64,000 nt of DNA, taken from positions 3,348,001 through 3,412,000 of the forward strand of contig OZ252261.1 in NCBI GenBank assembly GCA_965249955.1, read 5' to 3'. This stretch comes from SB11 sp965249955. GTDB lineage: Bacteria > Bacteroidota > Bacteroidia > UBA8524. Shown here piece by piece: positions 44,226-52,920 of the stretch. Both the position numbers and the translations under genes were made by a program. The stretch's first letter is position 1. Every line of letters starts with the position of its first letter. Under the pieces are notes generated by a model. The model searched no databases. It worked only from the letters and a program-made list of their open reading frames with translations, and was not told the DNA's origin.

Positions 44226-45636
44226 AACCCGCCTGCGTTTTTCATACATATTGTGGGATTTTATTGCCTCGGCAGCTACGTGGGCATTGTTTTTTGTTTA
44301 CCGTAAAAAATACATCGAATCGTCAATTTTTGGCTTCGATATTCCTTTCGAACCCAACGATCGCAACCTATACCTTGGTCTATTAGCTATACCCTTGTAT
44401 TGGTTAGTAATGTATACGCTAACCGGCAACTACAAAGAGGTGGTTATCCGCTCGCGGCTTAGGGATATAGCGTATGCCTTTAATACCAGTATACTGGGAG
44501 TATTGCTGCTATTCTTTTTCCTTCTGTTGGATGATTATGTAAAATCGTATACTGATTATTATAAATCGTTTATAGTATTATTTAGTTTGCAGTTTTTCCT
44601 CACCGCTATACCGCGCTATATAATAGCCACGCAAATAAAGCGTAAAATACAAAGCCGTACCATTGGGTTTAATACTCTTGTAATAGGCAGCAACCAACGC
44701 GCTTATGATTTGTATAAAGAGCTAGAGAACCGCAAAAAATCAGAAGGGTTCTTTTTTAAAGGCTTTATAAAAACTGAAAAAGACAGTGAGGATAAACTAG
44801 GTGGTCACTTACCTGCATTGGGCAACGTAAGCGATATAAAAAGAGTAATTGCTGAGAAAGAAATTGTTGAGGTTATTATAGCCATTGAAACATCAGAACA
44901 TCATTTGCTTGAAAGCATAATGAATGAACTGGAGGGGGAGAAGACCAATATTAAAATTATCCCCGACATGTATGATATTATTTCGGGTACGGTGCGGGTA
45001 AACCACATACTAGGTCCTCCACTTATCGAAATAAAAACTCAAATAATGCCTGTTTGGCAACAAACAGTAAAAAGGTTGTTTGATGTTTTCTTCTCAATTT
45101 TTGTAATGATAGTGGGCTTTCCTTTGTTTTTAACAGTAGTGTTGGCGGTGCGTTTCACCTCAAAAGGGCCTATATTTTATTTGCAAGAGCGTGTAGGCTG
45201 GCACGGCAAACCTTTTAAGATTATAAAGTTTAGAAGTATGCGGGTGGATGCCGAGCAAAATGGCCCACAGTTGGCACGCGAGAACGACGACCGAGTTACC
45301 CCTGTTGGTTTGTTTTTGCGCAAAACCCGATTGGACGAGTTGCCACAGTTTTTTAATGTGCTGATTGGTGAAATGAGCTTAGTAGGCCCTCGCCCCGAAC
45401 GCCAATATTTTATTGATAAAATAGTAAAAATAGCCCCCCAATACCGCCACCTGCACAAGGTGAGGCCGGGTATTACCAGTTGGGGACAGGTGAAATACGG
45501 CTATGCCGAAAATGTAACCGAAATGGTTGAACGTCTAAAGTTTGACCTGCTGTACATTGAAAACATAAGCCTTGCAGTTGATTTTAAAATACTTATCTAT
45601 ACCGTTTTGATAATGGTGCAGGGTAGGGGTAAGTAG
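44218..45636 (+). CDS. Polyprenyl glycosylphosphotransferase (exopolysaccharide initiating)
   Basis: 472 residues, GTG start overlapping the lipoprotein gene. Four helices near 10-140, a CoA-binding-like Rossmann domain at about 145-260 (TLVIGSNQRAYDLYKEL), one more helix, and the catalytic bacterial-sugar-transferase domain at about 280-472 (KRLFDVFFSIFVM...QERVGWHGKPFKIIKFRSM...TRLDELPQFFNVLIGEMSLVGPRPE). It transfers a sugar phosphate from UDP-sugar to undecaprenyl phosphate to start a glycan. No further glycan cluster follows. Confidence 0.92.
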   Translation: MNKTRLRFSYILWDFIASAATWALFFVYRKKYIESSIFGFDIPFEPNDRNLYLGLLAIPLYWLVMYTLTGNYKEVVIRSRLRDIAYAFNTSILGVLLLFFFLLLDDYVKSYTDYYKSFIVLFSLQFFLTAIPRYIIATQIKRKIQSRTIGFNTLVIGSNQRAYDLYKELENRKKSEGFFFKGFIKTEKDSEDKLGGHLPALGNVSDIKRVIAEKEIVEVIIAIETSEHHLLESIMNELEGEKTNIKIIPDMYDIISGTVRVNHILGPPLIEIKTQIMPVWQQTVKRLFDVFFSIFVMIVGFPLFLTVVLAVRFTSKGPIFYLQERVGWHGKPFKIIKFRSMRVDAEQNGPQLARENDDRVTPVGLFLRKTRLDELPQFFNVLIGEMSLVGPRPERQYFIDKIVKIAPQYRHLHKVRPGITSWGQVKYGYAENVTEMVERLKFDLLYIENISLAVDFKILIYTVLIMVQGRGK

Positions 45637-45675
45637 TCTTCATTTTACATTTATCATTTATCAAAAAAGTAATTG

Positions 45676-46467
45676 ATGAAAATACTTATCACACTAATGC
45701 TTGTAGTTGCGTTATCCTCTTGTTCTAATACAAAAGTTCAATCATCGGATAAAAATACATCTAATAGTATAGATAGTAACCAATTACGTATAATAGAAAA
45801 ATTAGAAGGTAATTGGTACAATGCCACTTATTTTGAGGTATTAGCTAAAACCAAGGATTATTTAAAAGCCTATGGAGAAGTAGATTTATCAGTGACTTTA
45901 AGCATTGATAAGAAAGAGCTTTTATCAGATACGCCAAGGATATACTGGTTCGATTATGAAGCAGGTGGAGATTACTTTGCAGTGAGTTATAAAGCTAGTT
46001 CTAATAAATATGTAATTGAGAATAGGGAAGTAAAAGGGGATGTGGTATATAGTATTGAAACGACTCAAGGAAATGATAGTTTTTACTTAGTCGCCAATGA
46101 TGGTAAACGAGACCTTTTTTTACGAGACGATTATGAAAGCCATGAAGATTTTATGGGAAAATATTCCAAAGCAATGATAGAGGGCGACTATTATGTGAAA
46201 AATGATACTGCTAAGCGTGTTAGTTTTATGCCTAATGCAAATTTTAAAGGGTTTGACGGGAAATATAAATACTACACACTAAATATATGGAGTGCTGATT
46301 TCCATGAATGTATCACACTTTATAATTCCCGAGAAAATTCTTTTAAAGAAGAGTTCTTTAAATATAAGATTTACAATGATTCGGTAGTACTAAATAGGGT
46401 TGATGAATATCTAAATCCATTAGATTCTACTTTGGTATTATACTCTACAAATCTAAAACCTCAATAG
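45676..46467 (+). CDS. Lipoprotein of unknown function
   Basis: 263 residues from the ATG at 45676; TTG 45673 only adds one residue. Lipobox LSSC. The mature part contains KLEGNWYNATYFEVLAKTKDYLKAY and alternates strands with acidic loops, much like lipocalin-type small Bacteroidota lipoproteins. No family recognised. Its last 23 bases overlap the convergent CAP gene. Confidence 0.72.
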   Translation: MKILITLMLVVALSSCSNTKVQSSDKNTSNSIDSNQLRIIEKLEGNWYNATYFEVLAKTKDYLKAYGEVDLSVTLSIDKKELLSDTPRIYWFDYEAGGDYFAVSYKASSNKYVIENREVKGDVVYSIETTQGNDSFYLVANDGKRDLFLRDDYESHEDFMGKYSKAMIEGDYYVKNDTAKRVSFMPNANFKGFDGKYKYYTLNIWSADFHECITLYNSRENSFKEEFFKYKIYNDSVVLNRVDEYLNPLDSTLVLYSTNLKPQ

Positions 46468-48718
46468 TGTAGGTAAAGTTTTTGGTTTTTGTTTCGCCTG
46501 CAATGCTTACGTTGGTTAGAGTTACAGTGTATACATTGCCTGCTTTTACTTCATCTTCCATTTGCCATACACAGGTATTTACAGCATAACCTTTTACCAC
46601 AGGTTCGGGTTTAATTTTTACGTTTTTACCCTTTAGGGTAACTTTAATTTTAGCCGAACTGAAATCAGCATTTTCCAGTGAGAAACTCCAACGTTTGGGC
46701 ACAAGTTTTATAGGTGCAAAATCTTTGGGTGGCCAGCTAAAATACTGTGTTCCGTCCCAGTTAGGGGTACGGTCTTTTTCAGGGTTGTTAAAGTATTTAC
46801 CAAAAACGTAAAGCGACATACTATTATCGGTGCTACCGTGTCCAAATACTTTATTGTAGGGGTTCAAAATCCAACGTCGGTGCCCCACCGATCCATTTCC
46901 TTCACCATTATCTTCCATTTGTCCCAGCAAAGCATTCGTGCCTGCATGACCTAACGATAAATTGCTGCTACCTGCTGCTTTTTTACCCTTTTGGCTAAAA
47001 CATTTCCAGCTACTATCTGGCGCGTGGCTAAGTTCGTTGCGGGCTTTCATCATCAAGGCTGCAAGCTGCGCCATCTCGTTAAGGTCGGCATCTAAAAAGC
47101 AACTGTCATACATACCCACTTGTCGGCGCAAATAGTTTAGCAGGTTGATAAACTTTTGCTGCGCTTCTTCACTTACCTTGCCGGGTGTGCACGAGGGCAC
47201 ATAGCAAACTACCTTCATTTCAGCATCATCCAATATCAGGTTTGGGGTATAATTGGCTGTGTAGTCTTTTACCACCATTTCTTTTTTCAGTTGCATCATG
47301 GTGGGGTGGGCAGGGTAACGCTCCAAACCTCTATAAGCAACTGTATAGAAGTGTGCAAAGTTGTTTTGTGCCGAGTACGCTTTTAATACCTCTACATATA
47401 AGTTTTGCTCTAGTTGTATCAGTTTTTTATTATTGGGTGCGATAGCCAAAAAAGTCTCTGCTAAGTCTAACGACAGCTCATCTTTTGGAGCTTGTGTTAG
47501 TAAATCAACAAGTTTATCCTCAAGCGAAACCTGCATTGCAGCCAACATTGCCTTATCTTTTGGGTAAAGACTTTTGGTTTGTTGTAAAAAGTAAGAGGCC
47601 GCGCGGTAGTTTCCATCTTCTAAAATAAAGCCATAAACATATTGTACAACCGGTTGTCCGCCTTTATTGGCAATAGCAGTGTTGTAGCTTATTAACAAGC
47701 GAGTTATGTTTTTTAATCCCTCTTCTATACGCTTTATGTCTGAGTGGTCATACAGCGATGTTATAAAGCTGTTTATATAGCTTTGGGTGTAAAAGTCAGG
47801 GTTTTGCTGTTCGCATTTACGTATAAAATCAAGCATTAACTGTGTGTTGTCAATTTCATACTTAACCATTAGGATTAAAATGTGCTCGTTGGTTTGTTGC
47901 AACATTTCCTCAATGGGGTCGTACGCATCAAAGCAGCTATCTGCCCACAAAAGTTTACTAAGTAGTTGCTGCAAATCTTTCTGATAGTCTGATGTTATAG
48001 TGCTATTGTATTGCTGCTGTATTTGCCCCACCATCTCATTACGCACGAAAGTATCTTTAGGAAAAACCTCTACTCCTTTGCGAAGTATATCTTCGGCATT
48101 GGTATAGTAGCGGCGTTTCAAATATTCATTCGATAGGCGAGCAAAAGCTTGGGGCAGTTTATCGTAGCTACTACCTTTTTTATAATCGCGGTATATACCC
48201 AACACCGTATTACGCAGCAATACAAAACCATCTTTGTTTTGGTATTCATCCTCAAGCATGCAAAGGCTTTTTTTGTATGCACTTGCTGCATCGTTAAAAA
48301 TGCCGTTTATATTGTCGTACAGGCGTATGGCATTGTTGCACTTGCCGTCTTTTACCAGCGCATCGGCTTTGGCAGTGGCCTGTACTTGCAGTGTAAAAAA
48401 ATCATCTAAATACTTATCAAATAGTATAGCTTCGCCATCTTTTCTAGTAATTTTTCGGGCGGCTGTAAGGGCTTTGTTTACTGCTATTTTATTTTGTTTG
48501 TGGCTTTGGTCTTCACCAATAGCCAACCAGCTTTTCATTAAGTATACTTGCGGAATAAGCTCTTTTTTCTCGTTTTTGGCATATTTTTCAGCCTTTTTAA
48601 TGCACTTATCGTATTTACCTGCATCAAATAGCTTTTGCAGTTTGGGAAACTCTTTGTATTGCGCGCCAACTGTGGCAGCCAATAGCTGAAATACAATTAT
48701 CCATACCATTTTTTGCAT
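46445..48718 (-). CDS. TPR-repeat protein with C-terminal CAP domain
   Basis: 757 residues. Signal peptide (MVWIIVFQLLAATVGAQ), about 480 residues of helical TPR-like repeats, then a CAP/SCP-like domain at about 520-680: ARNELSHAPDSSW...SNLSLGHAGTNALLGQMEDNGEGNGSVGHRRWILNP. The final 80 residues form a beta-like module (KIKVTLKGKNVKIKPEPVVKGYAV). CAP proteins bind lipids or act in envelope interactions; proteolysis is unproven. A TPR-CAP fusion is an unusual combination. The ATG at 48709 is an alternative start. Confidence 0.8.
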   Translation of the reverse strand: MQKMVWIIVFQLLAATVGAQYKEFPKLQKLFDAGKYDKCIKKAEKYAKNEKKELIPQVYLMKSWLAIGEDQSHKQNKIAVNKALTAARKITRKDGEAILFDKYLDDFFTLQVQATAKADALVKDGKCNNAIRLYDNINGIFNDAASAYKKSLCMLEDEYQNKDGFVLLRNTVLGIYRDYKKGSSYDKLPQAFARLSNEYLKRRYYTNAEDILRKGVEVFPKDTFVRNEMVGQIQQQYNSTITSDYQKDLQQLLSKLLWADSCFDAYDPIEEMLQQTNEHILILMVKYEIDNTQLMLDFIRKCEQQNPDFYTQSYINSFITSLYDHSDIKRIEEGLKNITRLLISYNTAIANKGGQPVVQYVYGFILEDGNYRAASYFLQQTKSLYPKDKAMLAAMQVSLEDKLVDLLTQAPKDELSLDLAETFLAIAPNNKKLIQLEQNLYVEVLKAYSAQNNFAHFYTVAYRGLERYPAHPTMMQLKKEMVVKDYTANYTPNLILDDAEMKVVCYVPSCTPGKVSEEAQQKFINLLNYLRRQVGMYDSCFLDADLNEMAQLAALMMKARNELSHAPDSSWKCFSQKGKKAAGSSNLSLGHAGTNALLGQMEDNGEGNGSVGHRRWILNPYNKVFGHGSTDNSMSLYVFGKYFNNPEKDRTPNWDGTQYFSWPPKDFAPIKLVPKRWSFSLENADFSSAKIKVTLKGKNVKIKPEPVVKGYAVNTCVWQMEDEVKAGNVYTVTLTNVSIAGETKTKNFTYTIEVLDL

Positions 48719-48837
48719 ACGCTTGCGAAGTTATAAGAATAACGTCAGGGTGAAAATATCTATTGCTATTTATATTTTAAGAATGGGGAAGGTGAAAGAA
48801 ATTAGGTGTTTTTTATTCGTTTTCTGTTAATAGGATT

Positions 48838-48940
48838 AAAACCCTATTCTGTTAAGATTACAGCGCATAGTGGGACTTAAGTCCCACTATGGACTGTAAT
48901 TGTAAAAACGGTTGGTTTCAACCAATTGTAAATTAATCAT
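48838..48940. repeat. Palindromic repeat, copy 3
   Basis: 44-bp palindrome at 48857-48900 with two mismatches; arms GCGCATAGTGG differ again from the other two copies. The flanks ATTCTGTTAAG and GTAAAAACGGTTGGTTTCAA are as in the family. Confidence 0.85.
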
Positions 48941-48966
48941 CAATTACTAAAATGGCGATTGGTTGA

Positions 48967-49078
48967 AACTCACCCCAGTTTTATGGGAAAGCCGGAATTA
49001 CATAACGGCGCCCCTCTCTTAAAAAAAGAGAGGGGTATTTATGAGCGTCGATACTAAACTTATTATTTGGGGTGAGTT
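48967..49078. repeat. 112-bp inverted-end element, copy 2
   Basis: Starts AACTCACCCC and ends GGGGTGAGTT, a perfect 10-bp inverted pair. The interior has CCCCTCTCTT...AGAGAGGGG (about 49012-49035). The ends and length equal those of 7254-7365. Confidence 0.75.
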
Positions 49079-49117
49079 GACAAAATACTAGTTATAGGTG
49101 TAATAAGGTATAGATAG

Positions 49118-49165
49118 CCACTATGCGCTGTAATTGTAAAAACGGTTGGTTTCAACCAATTGTAA
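49118..49165. repeat. Palindromic repeat, half copy
   Basis: CCACTATGCGCTGTAAT followed by the family's right flank (GTAAAAACGGTTGGTTTCAA). The left arm is absent. Its arm pairs perfectly with the left arm of copy 3. Confidence 0.75.
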
Positions 49166-49176
49166 ATAACCAATCA

Positions 49177-51681
49177 CTAAAAATAAGGGTCAACATCAAC
49201 CTGCACCAATACTTTGCGGTTGTCTTTGTTTTCCATAAAGGTATCAATGCTGCGCTGTATGGTAGCTTTTACCCATTGCACCGATACTTTTTCGCGCTCT
49301 ATTTTTACCATTATGTTACGTATGTACATATTTTTTAGTCGCGATATGTATGGAGCTTGAGGGCCTAAAATTCTATCGCCTAGTTTTTCTCGCAGTATGT
49401 GTGCCAGTTGGGCAGCCGCTATTTCTGTAACCTCAGCATCTTTGTGTTTTAGGCGCAAGTTTATAAGCTTGAAATAAGGCGGGTAGTGAAAACGATAACG
49501 CTCGTTAAGGTCGGTTTGATAAAACCCTTCATAGTCGTGTACTAGCACGTATTGTATAGTGGGGTGGTAGGGACGGCGGGTTTGTATCAACACTTGCCCG
49601 TATTTCTCTTTTCGTCCTGCCCGGCCAGCCACTTGGCTCATTAGCGAGTAAGCACGCTCATTTGCTCTAAAATCAGGTTGGTGTAGCAGTTGGTCAGCAT
49701 CCAAAACCACCACTAGCGATATATCGTCAAAATCCAAGCCCTTAGCCACCATTTGCGTGCCTATTAGCACATCAATATTGTGGTTTTCAAAATCGTTTAT
49801 TATGCGATGGTAAGCATTTTTGGTGCGGGTATTTTCAAGGTCAAAACGTTCAGTACGGGCATTGGGCATAATCAATTGCAGTTCCTCTTCAATACGCTCG
49901 GTACCATAGCCCATCATTTCAAGGTGGTGGCTTTCGCAAGCCTCACACTTGTTGTAGGGGGCGTGTTGGTAACCACAAAACTGGCACTTAAAGGCACGGT
50001 GGTATTTATAGTAGGTAAGGCTTATATCGCAATTCTCGCATTTGGGCACCCAGCCGCAGGTTTTGCAAACGGTAATAGGCACAAAGCCTTTGCGGTTTTG
50101 AAAAAGTATGGCCTGCTCTTCGTTTTTTATGGTTTGGGTAAGCAAGTCCAACATGTGTTGGGTAAAAGGGCCTTTTAGTAGGTTTTTTTTGGCTGCCTCG
50201 GCCATATCAACAGTAAGTATTTGGGGCAGTTGTGCATGCCCAAAACGTTCTTCCAGTTTCACCAAACCGTATTTACCCGCTTTGGCATTGTAATAGGTTT
50301 CTACCGATGGGGTGGCTGTGCCCAATAGTGTTTTGGCTTGCCACAAATGGGCAAGGTAGATGGCTGCATCGCGACCATGATAGCGGGGTGAGGGGTCGTT
50401 TTGTTTAAAGCTGCCCTCGTGCTCCTCGTCAATAATTATAAGCCCTAGATTTTGAAAAGGTAAAAATATTGCCGAGCGGGGGCCTACTATTACTTTGGCT
50501 TTTTGGTGGGCTACGTTGTTCCAAATTTCTACCCGTTCCTGCTCGTTAAAGCGTGAATGTGATACTGCTACATCGTTGCCAAAGTGGGCACGCAATCGGC
50601 TTACCAATTGTATTGTAAGGGCAATTTCGGGCAAAAGGTATAGTACTTGCTTGCCTTGCTCTAAGGTTTGTTTTATCAGTTCAATGTATATGTGGGTTTT
50701 GCCACTGCCGGTAATGCCGTGCATTAGTACCACATCTTTTTCGGCAAGGGCGTTTTCTGTTTCTTCTAAAGCCTTTTGTTGCAAAGGGTTTAGGGTGTTT
50801 TCTATTAGTTGGGGTTGTGGCGTGTTTAGCCTATCAACCTGTATTTCTTCTTCAACAAAAACACCTTTTTTTACTAATGATTTTAAAGCGGTTTTGTGCG
50901 AAGTTTCAGGCGCTATTTCATCTTTAAAAATATCATCTTGTTGGTGTTGCAGGCTAAAAAAGTGCATCAGCACATCCAACTGTTTTGGGGCGCGTTTTTC
51001 TAAGCCGCTGAACAAATCGCGCAGCAGTGGCGAATCGTTAGCAAGGTCGGGGTTTAGGCGTACTATTGTGCGGGTTTTGGGTTTGTAGCGGTCTTTTATT
51101 TCTTCGTTTATGATGATAAACCCTTTATCGAACAGCGAACGGATAACAGGAAAGGTGTTTTTAATATTGAGAATATCGGCCACATCACCCAGTGCTATTT
51201 CTTGTCCTTTTTGATTTTTTATAGCGAAAAGAAGAGTTTCTTCTTTTTGGCTTAGCTCGGTATCGTCCATACCTTCGGCTAAAGCATTCCATTTTATTTT
51301 CGATTCACTTTCCAGCTTCATGGCCGATGGTAAGGCGGCTTTCATCACATCACCAATGGGTGCCATATAGTACTCGGCAATCCAATCCCAAAATTTTAGC
51401 AGGGTACTATTTACTATAGGCTCATCGTCTAATACATGTAAAATGTATTTTGCCTGATAGCCTTTTGGAGGATGTATAGATACTTCTCTTACAACGCCTG
51501 AGTATATTTTGCGTTTACCAAACTGCACTATTACACGCTTACCCACTGCTATATCATCGTTCATCTCAAAAGGCACGCGGTAGGTGTAGGCTTTTGGTAA
51601 ACGTAGGGGTAAAACTACTTCGGCAAAAAGTGTTTCACGGTCTTGTGAGTCTGTTTCGGTATTAAACTGCAATAGCGACAT
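49177..51681 (-). CDS. priA: Primosomal protein N' (replication restart helicase)
   Basis: 834 residues. It reloads the replicative helicase at stalled forks. Seen: an N-terminal DNA-binding region (LPLRLPKAYTYRVP), Walker A GITGSGKTHIY, Walker B IIDEEHEGSFKQND, zinc-binding cysteines (CKTCGWVPKCENC, CQFCG, CEAC), and GTQMVAKGLDFDDISLV with QVAGRAGR. Transcription unit with sixA upstream is possible. Confidence 0.96.
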   Translation of the reverse strand: MSLLQFNTETDSQDRETLFAEVVLPLRLPKAYTYRVPFEMNDDIAVGKRVIVQFGKRKIYSGVVREVSIHPPKGYQAKYILHVLDDEPIVNSTLLKFWDWIAEYYMAPIGDVMKAALPSAMKLESESKIKWNALAEGMDDTELSQKEETLLFAIKNQKGQEIALGDVADILNIKNTFPVIRSLFDKGFIIINEEIKDRYKPKTRTIVRLNPDLANDSPLLRDLFSGLEKRAPKQLDVLMHFFSLQHQQDDIFKDEIAPETSHKTALKSLVKKGVFVEEEIQVDRLNTPQPQLIENTLNPLQQKALEETENALAEKDVVLMHGITGSGKTHIYIELIKQTLEQGKQVLYLLPEIALTIQLVSRLRAHFGNDVAVSHSRFNEQERVEIWNNVAHQKAKVIVGPRSAIFLPFQNLGLIIIDEEHEGSFKQNDPSPRYHGRDAAIYLAHLWQAKTLLGTATPSVETYYNAKAGKYGLVKLEERFGHAQLPQILTVDMAEAAKKNLLKGPFTQHMLDLLTQTIKNEEQAILFQNRKGFVPITVCKTCGWVPKCENCDISLTYYKYHRAFKCQFCGYQHAPYNKCEACESHHLEMMGYGTERIEEELQLIMPNARTERFDLENTRTKNAYHRIINDFENHNIDVLIGTQMVAKGLDFDDISLVVVLDADQLLHQPDFRANERAYSLMSQVAGRAGRKEKYGQVLIQTRRPYHPTIQYVLVHDYEGFYQTDLNERYRFHYPPYFKLINLRLKHKDAEVTEIAAAQLAHILREKLGDRILGPQAPYISRLKNMYIRNIMVKIEREKVSVQWVKATIQRSIDTFMENKDNRKVLVQVDVDPYF

Positions 51682-51743
51682 GCGTGCGTAGCAAACTTAC
51701 TAAAGTTTTTGGGTGAGGGCGAAAAAGAAAAGATAAACGGCAA

Positions 51744-52274
51744 TTATAATGCCTTTTTGCTTGTTTTTGCTTTCAGCTCGGCTTCAATCTTTTTAGGATA
51801 TTCAAATAAGATTAGTTTACCGGTTTTTGGTGTAATTTCTTGCCAGCTTTTCACATCAAAGTCTATTTGTACCAAGCCACTGGTGGGCATATTATCAATG
51901 GGCTGGCCTGTAAAATAATCAACAATAAGTGTAAACGAGGGGTTGTGGCCTACTAGCATCACTTTTTTCAGATTATCATCAAGGTGATATAGTAAACGAG
52001 CTATTTGTGCCACATTGGCACCGTACAGCTCCATATCAATTTTTATGTTGCGTTCTTCGTATCCAATTCTATCAGCCACAATAAGGGCGGTAGTCATAGT
52101 ACGTTTTGATGGGCTGGCAATTATTAGTTGTGGTTTAACGCGCAATGTACGCAGGTGCCTGCCCATTAGTGGCGCATTCTCTCTTCCTCGCTTGTTTAGC
52201 GGTCTGTCAATGTCAGAAAGTTCTGCATCTTTCCAACTCGATTTTGCGTGGCGAAGAAAATATATAGTTTTCAT
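51744..52274 (-). CDS. sixA: SixA-like histidine phosphatase
   Basis: 176 residues. Phosphohistidine-type histidine-phosphatase fold: LRHAKSSWKD with the nucleophilic His, a second His in VGHNPSFT, and SPSKRTMTTALIVADRI. The substrate (phospho-His protein or other) is unknown. The symbol is by family only. Confidence 0.85.
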   Translation of the reverse strand: MKTIYFLRHAKSSWKDAELSDIDRPLNKRGRENAPLMGRHLRTLRVKPQLIIASPSKRTMTTALIVADRIGYEERNIKIDMELYGANVAQIARLLYHLDDNLKKVMLVGHNPSFTLIVDYFTGQPIDNMPTSGLVQIDFDVKSWQEITPKTGKLILFEYPKKIEAELKAKTSKKAL

Positions 52275-52329
52275 AACAAGCCTTTTGCCTATCAGGGCAT
52301 AAATATAGCATTAGCAGTTAAATATACTA

Positions 52330-52776
52330 TTATTTGCTAGTATTATGGGCTTTTTTTCTTTTGTCATCGTTGTGCACATAAAGATTTTTTATGGCATAAT
52401 AAAACAATGTACCCCAACCAAACATAAGTAAAAGACCTCCCACCGGGGTAATTAAAAATACAAATTTTGGCAGATTAATGCTTAACACATCACAAGCTAC
52501 TATACCGTATAGCGAAAAACTAAAAAATAATATGCCTAGCGTAAAAGCTATGTAACTAATTTTTGCAAACGACTTACGAATTTTTCCTGCCAATGTACCT
52601 AAACCCAGCAAGGTTAAAGCACCATACATTTGGTAGCGAGCAGCCGTTTCTATTTGTCCCAATTGCTTAGTGTCAAGACTATCTTTTAAAAAGTGTGCTC
52701 CCATAGCTCCAATGGCTATTGCCAATAAGCCAAACAGTGCAGCCGCGGCAATTATTCTGTTTTGTATCCCCGTCAT
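52330..52776 (-). CDS. DUF423 membrane protein
   Basis: 148 residues from ATG 52776. Four helices; IGAMGAHFLKDSL and the C-terminal ITPVGGLLLMFGWGTLF are DUF423 signatures. Upstream ATG 52878 would add 34 residues not usual for the family. The function is unknown. Confidence 0.85.
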   Translation of the reverse strand: MTGIQNRIIAAAALFGLLAIAIGAMGAHFLKDSLDTKQLGQIETAARYQMYGALTLLGLGTLAGKIRKSFAKISYIAFTLGILFFSFSLYGIVACDVLSINLPKFVFLITPVGGLLLMFGWGTLFYYAIKNLYVHNDDKRKKAHNTSK

Positions 52777-52893
52777 CAGTAAAAAAAGAAAAATAATACA
52801 AGTGCAAAGTTTCGATGATTTGTTCGGTATTATTACTAATGTTTTTCCACAAACTGTTTTTAATACCTTTATATGCAAATAATGTATTTAGCG

Positions 52894-52901
52894 TATTTTT
52901 G
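52894..52901 (+). promoter_or_regulatory. -7 element of the first OmpA-like gene
   Basis: TATTTTTG matches TAnnTTTG, 19 bases before the ATG at 52921. Confidence 0.55.
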
Positions 52902-52920
52902 ATGTTTTAATTCATAGCCT

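Larger units (their letters stand above)
48719..49176. repeat. Composite of palindromic and inverted-end repeats, no gene
   Basis: The left part holds a full palindromic repeat (see 48838). A 112-bp inverted-end element follows at 48967-49078. The right part (49118-49165) repeats the right half of the palindromic element. The arrangement looks like an insertion into a repeat array. Confidence 0.7.
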
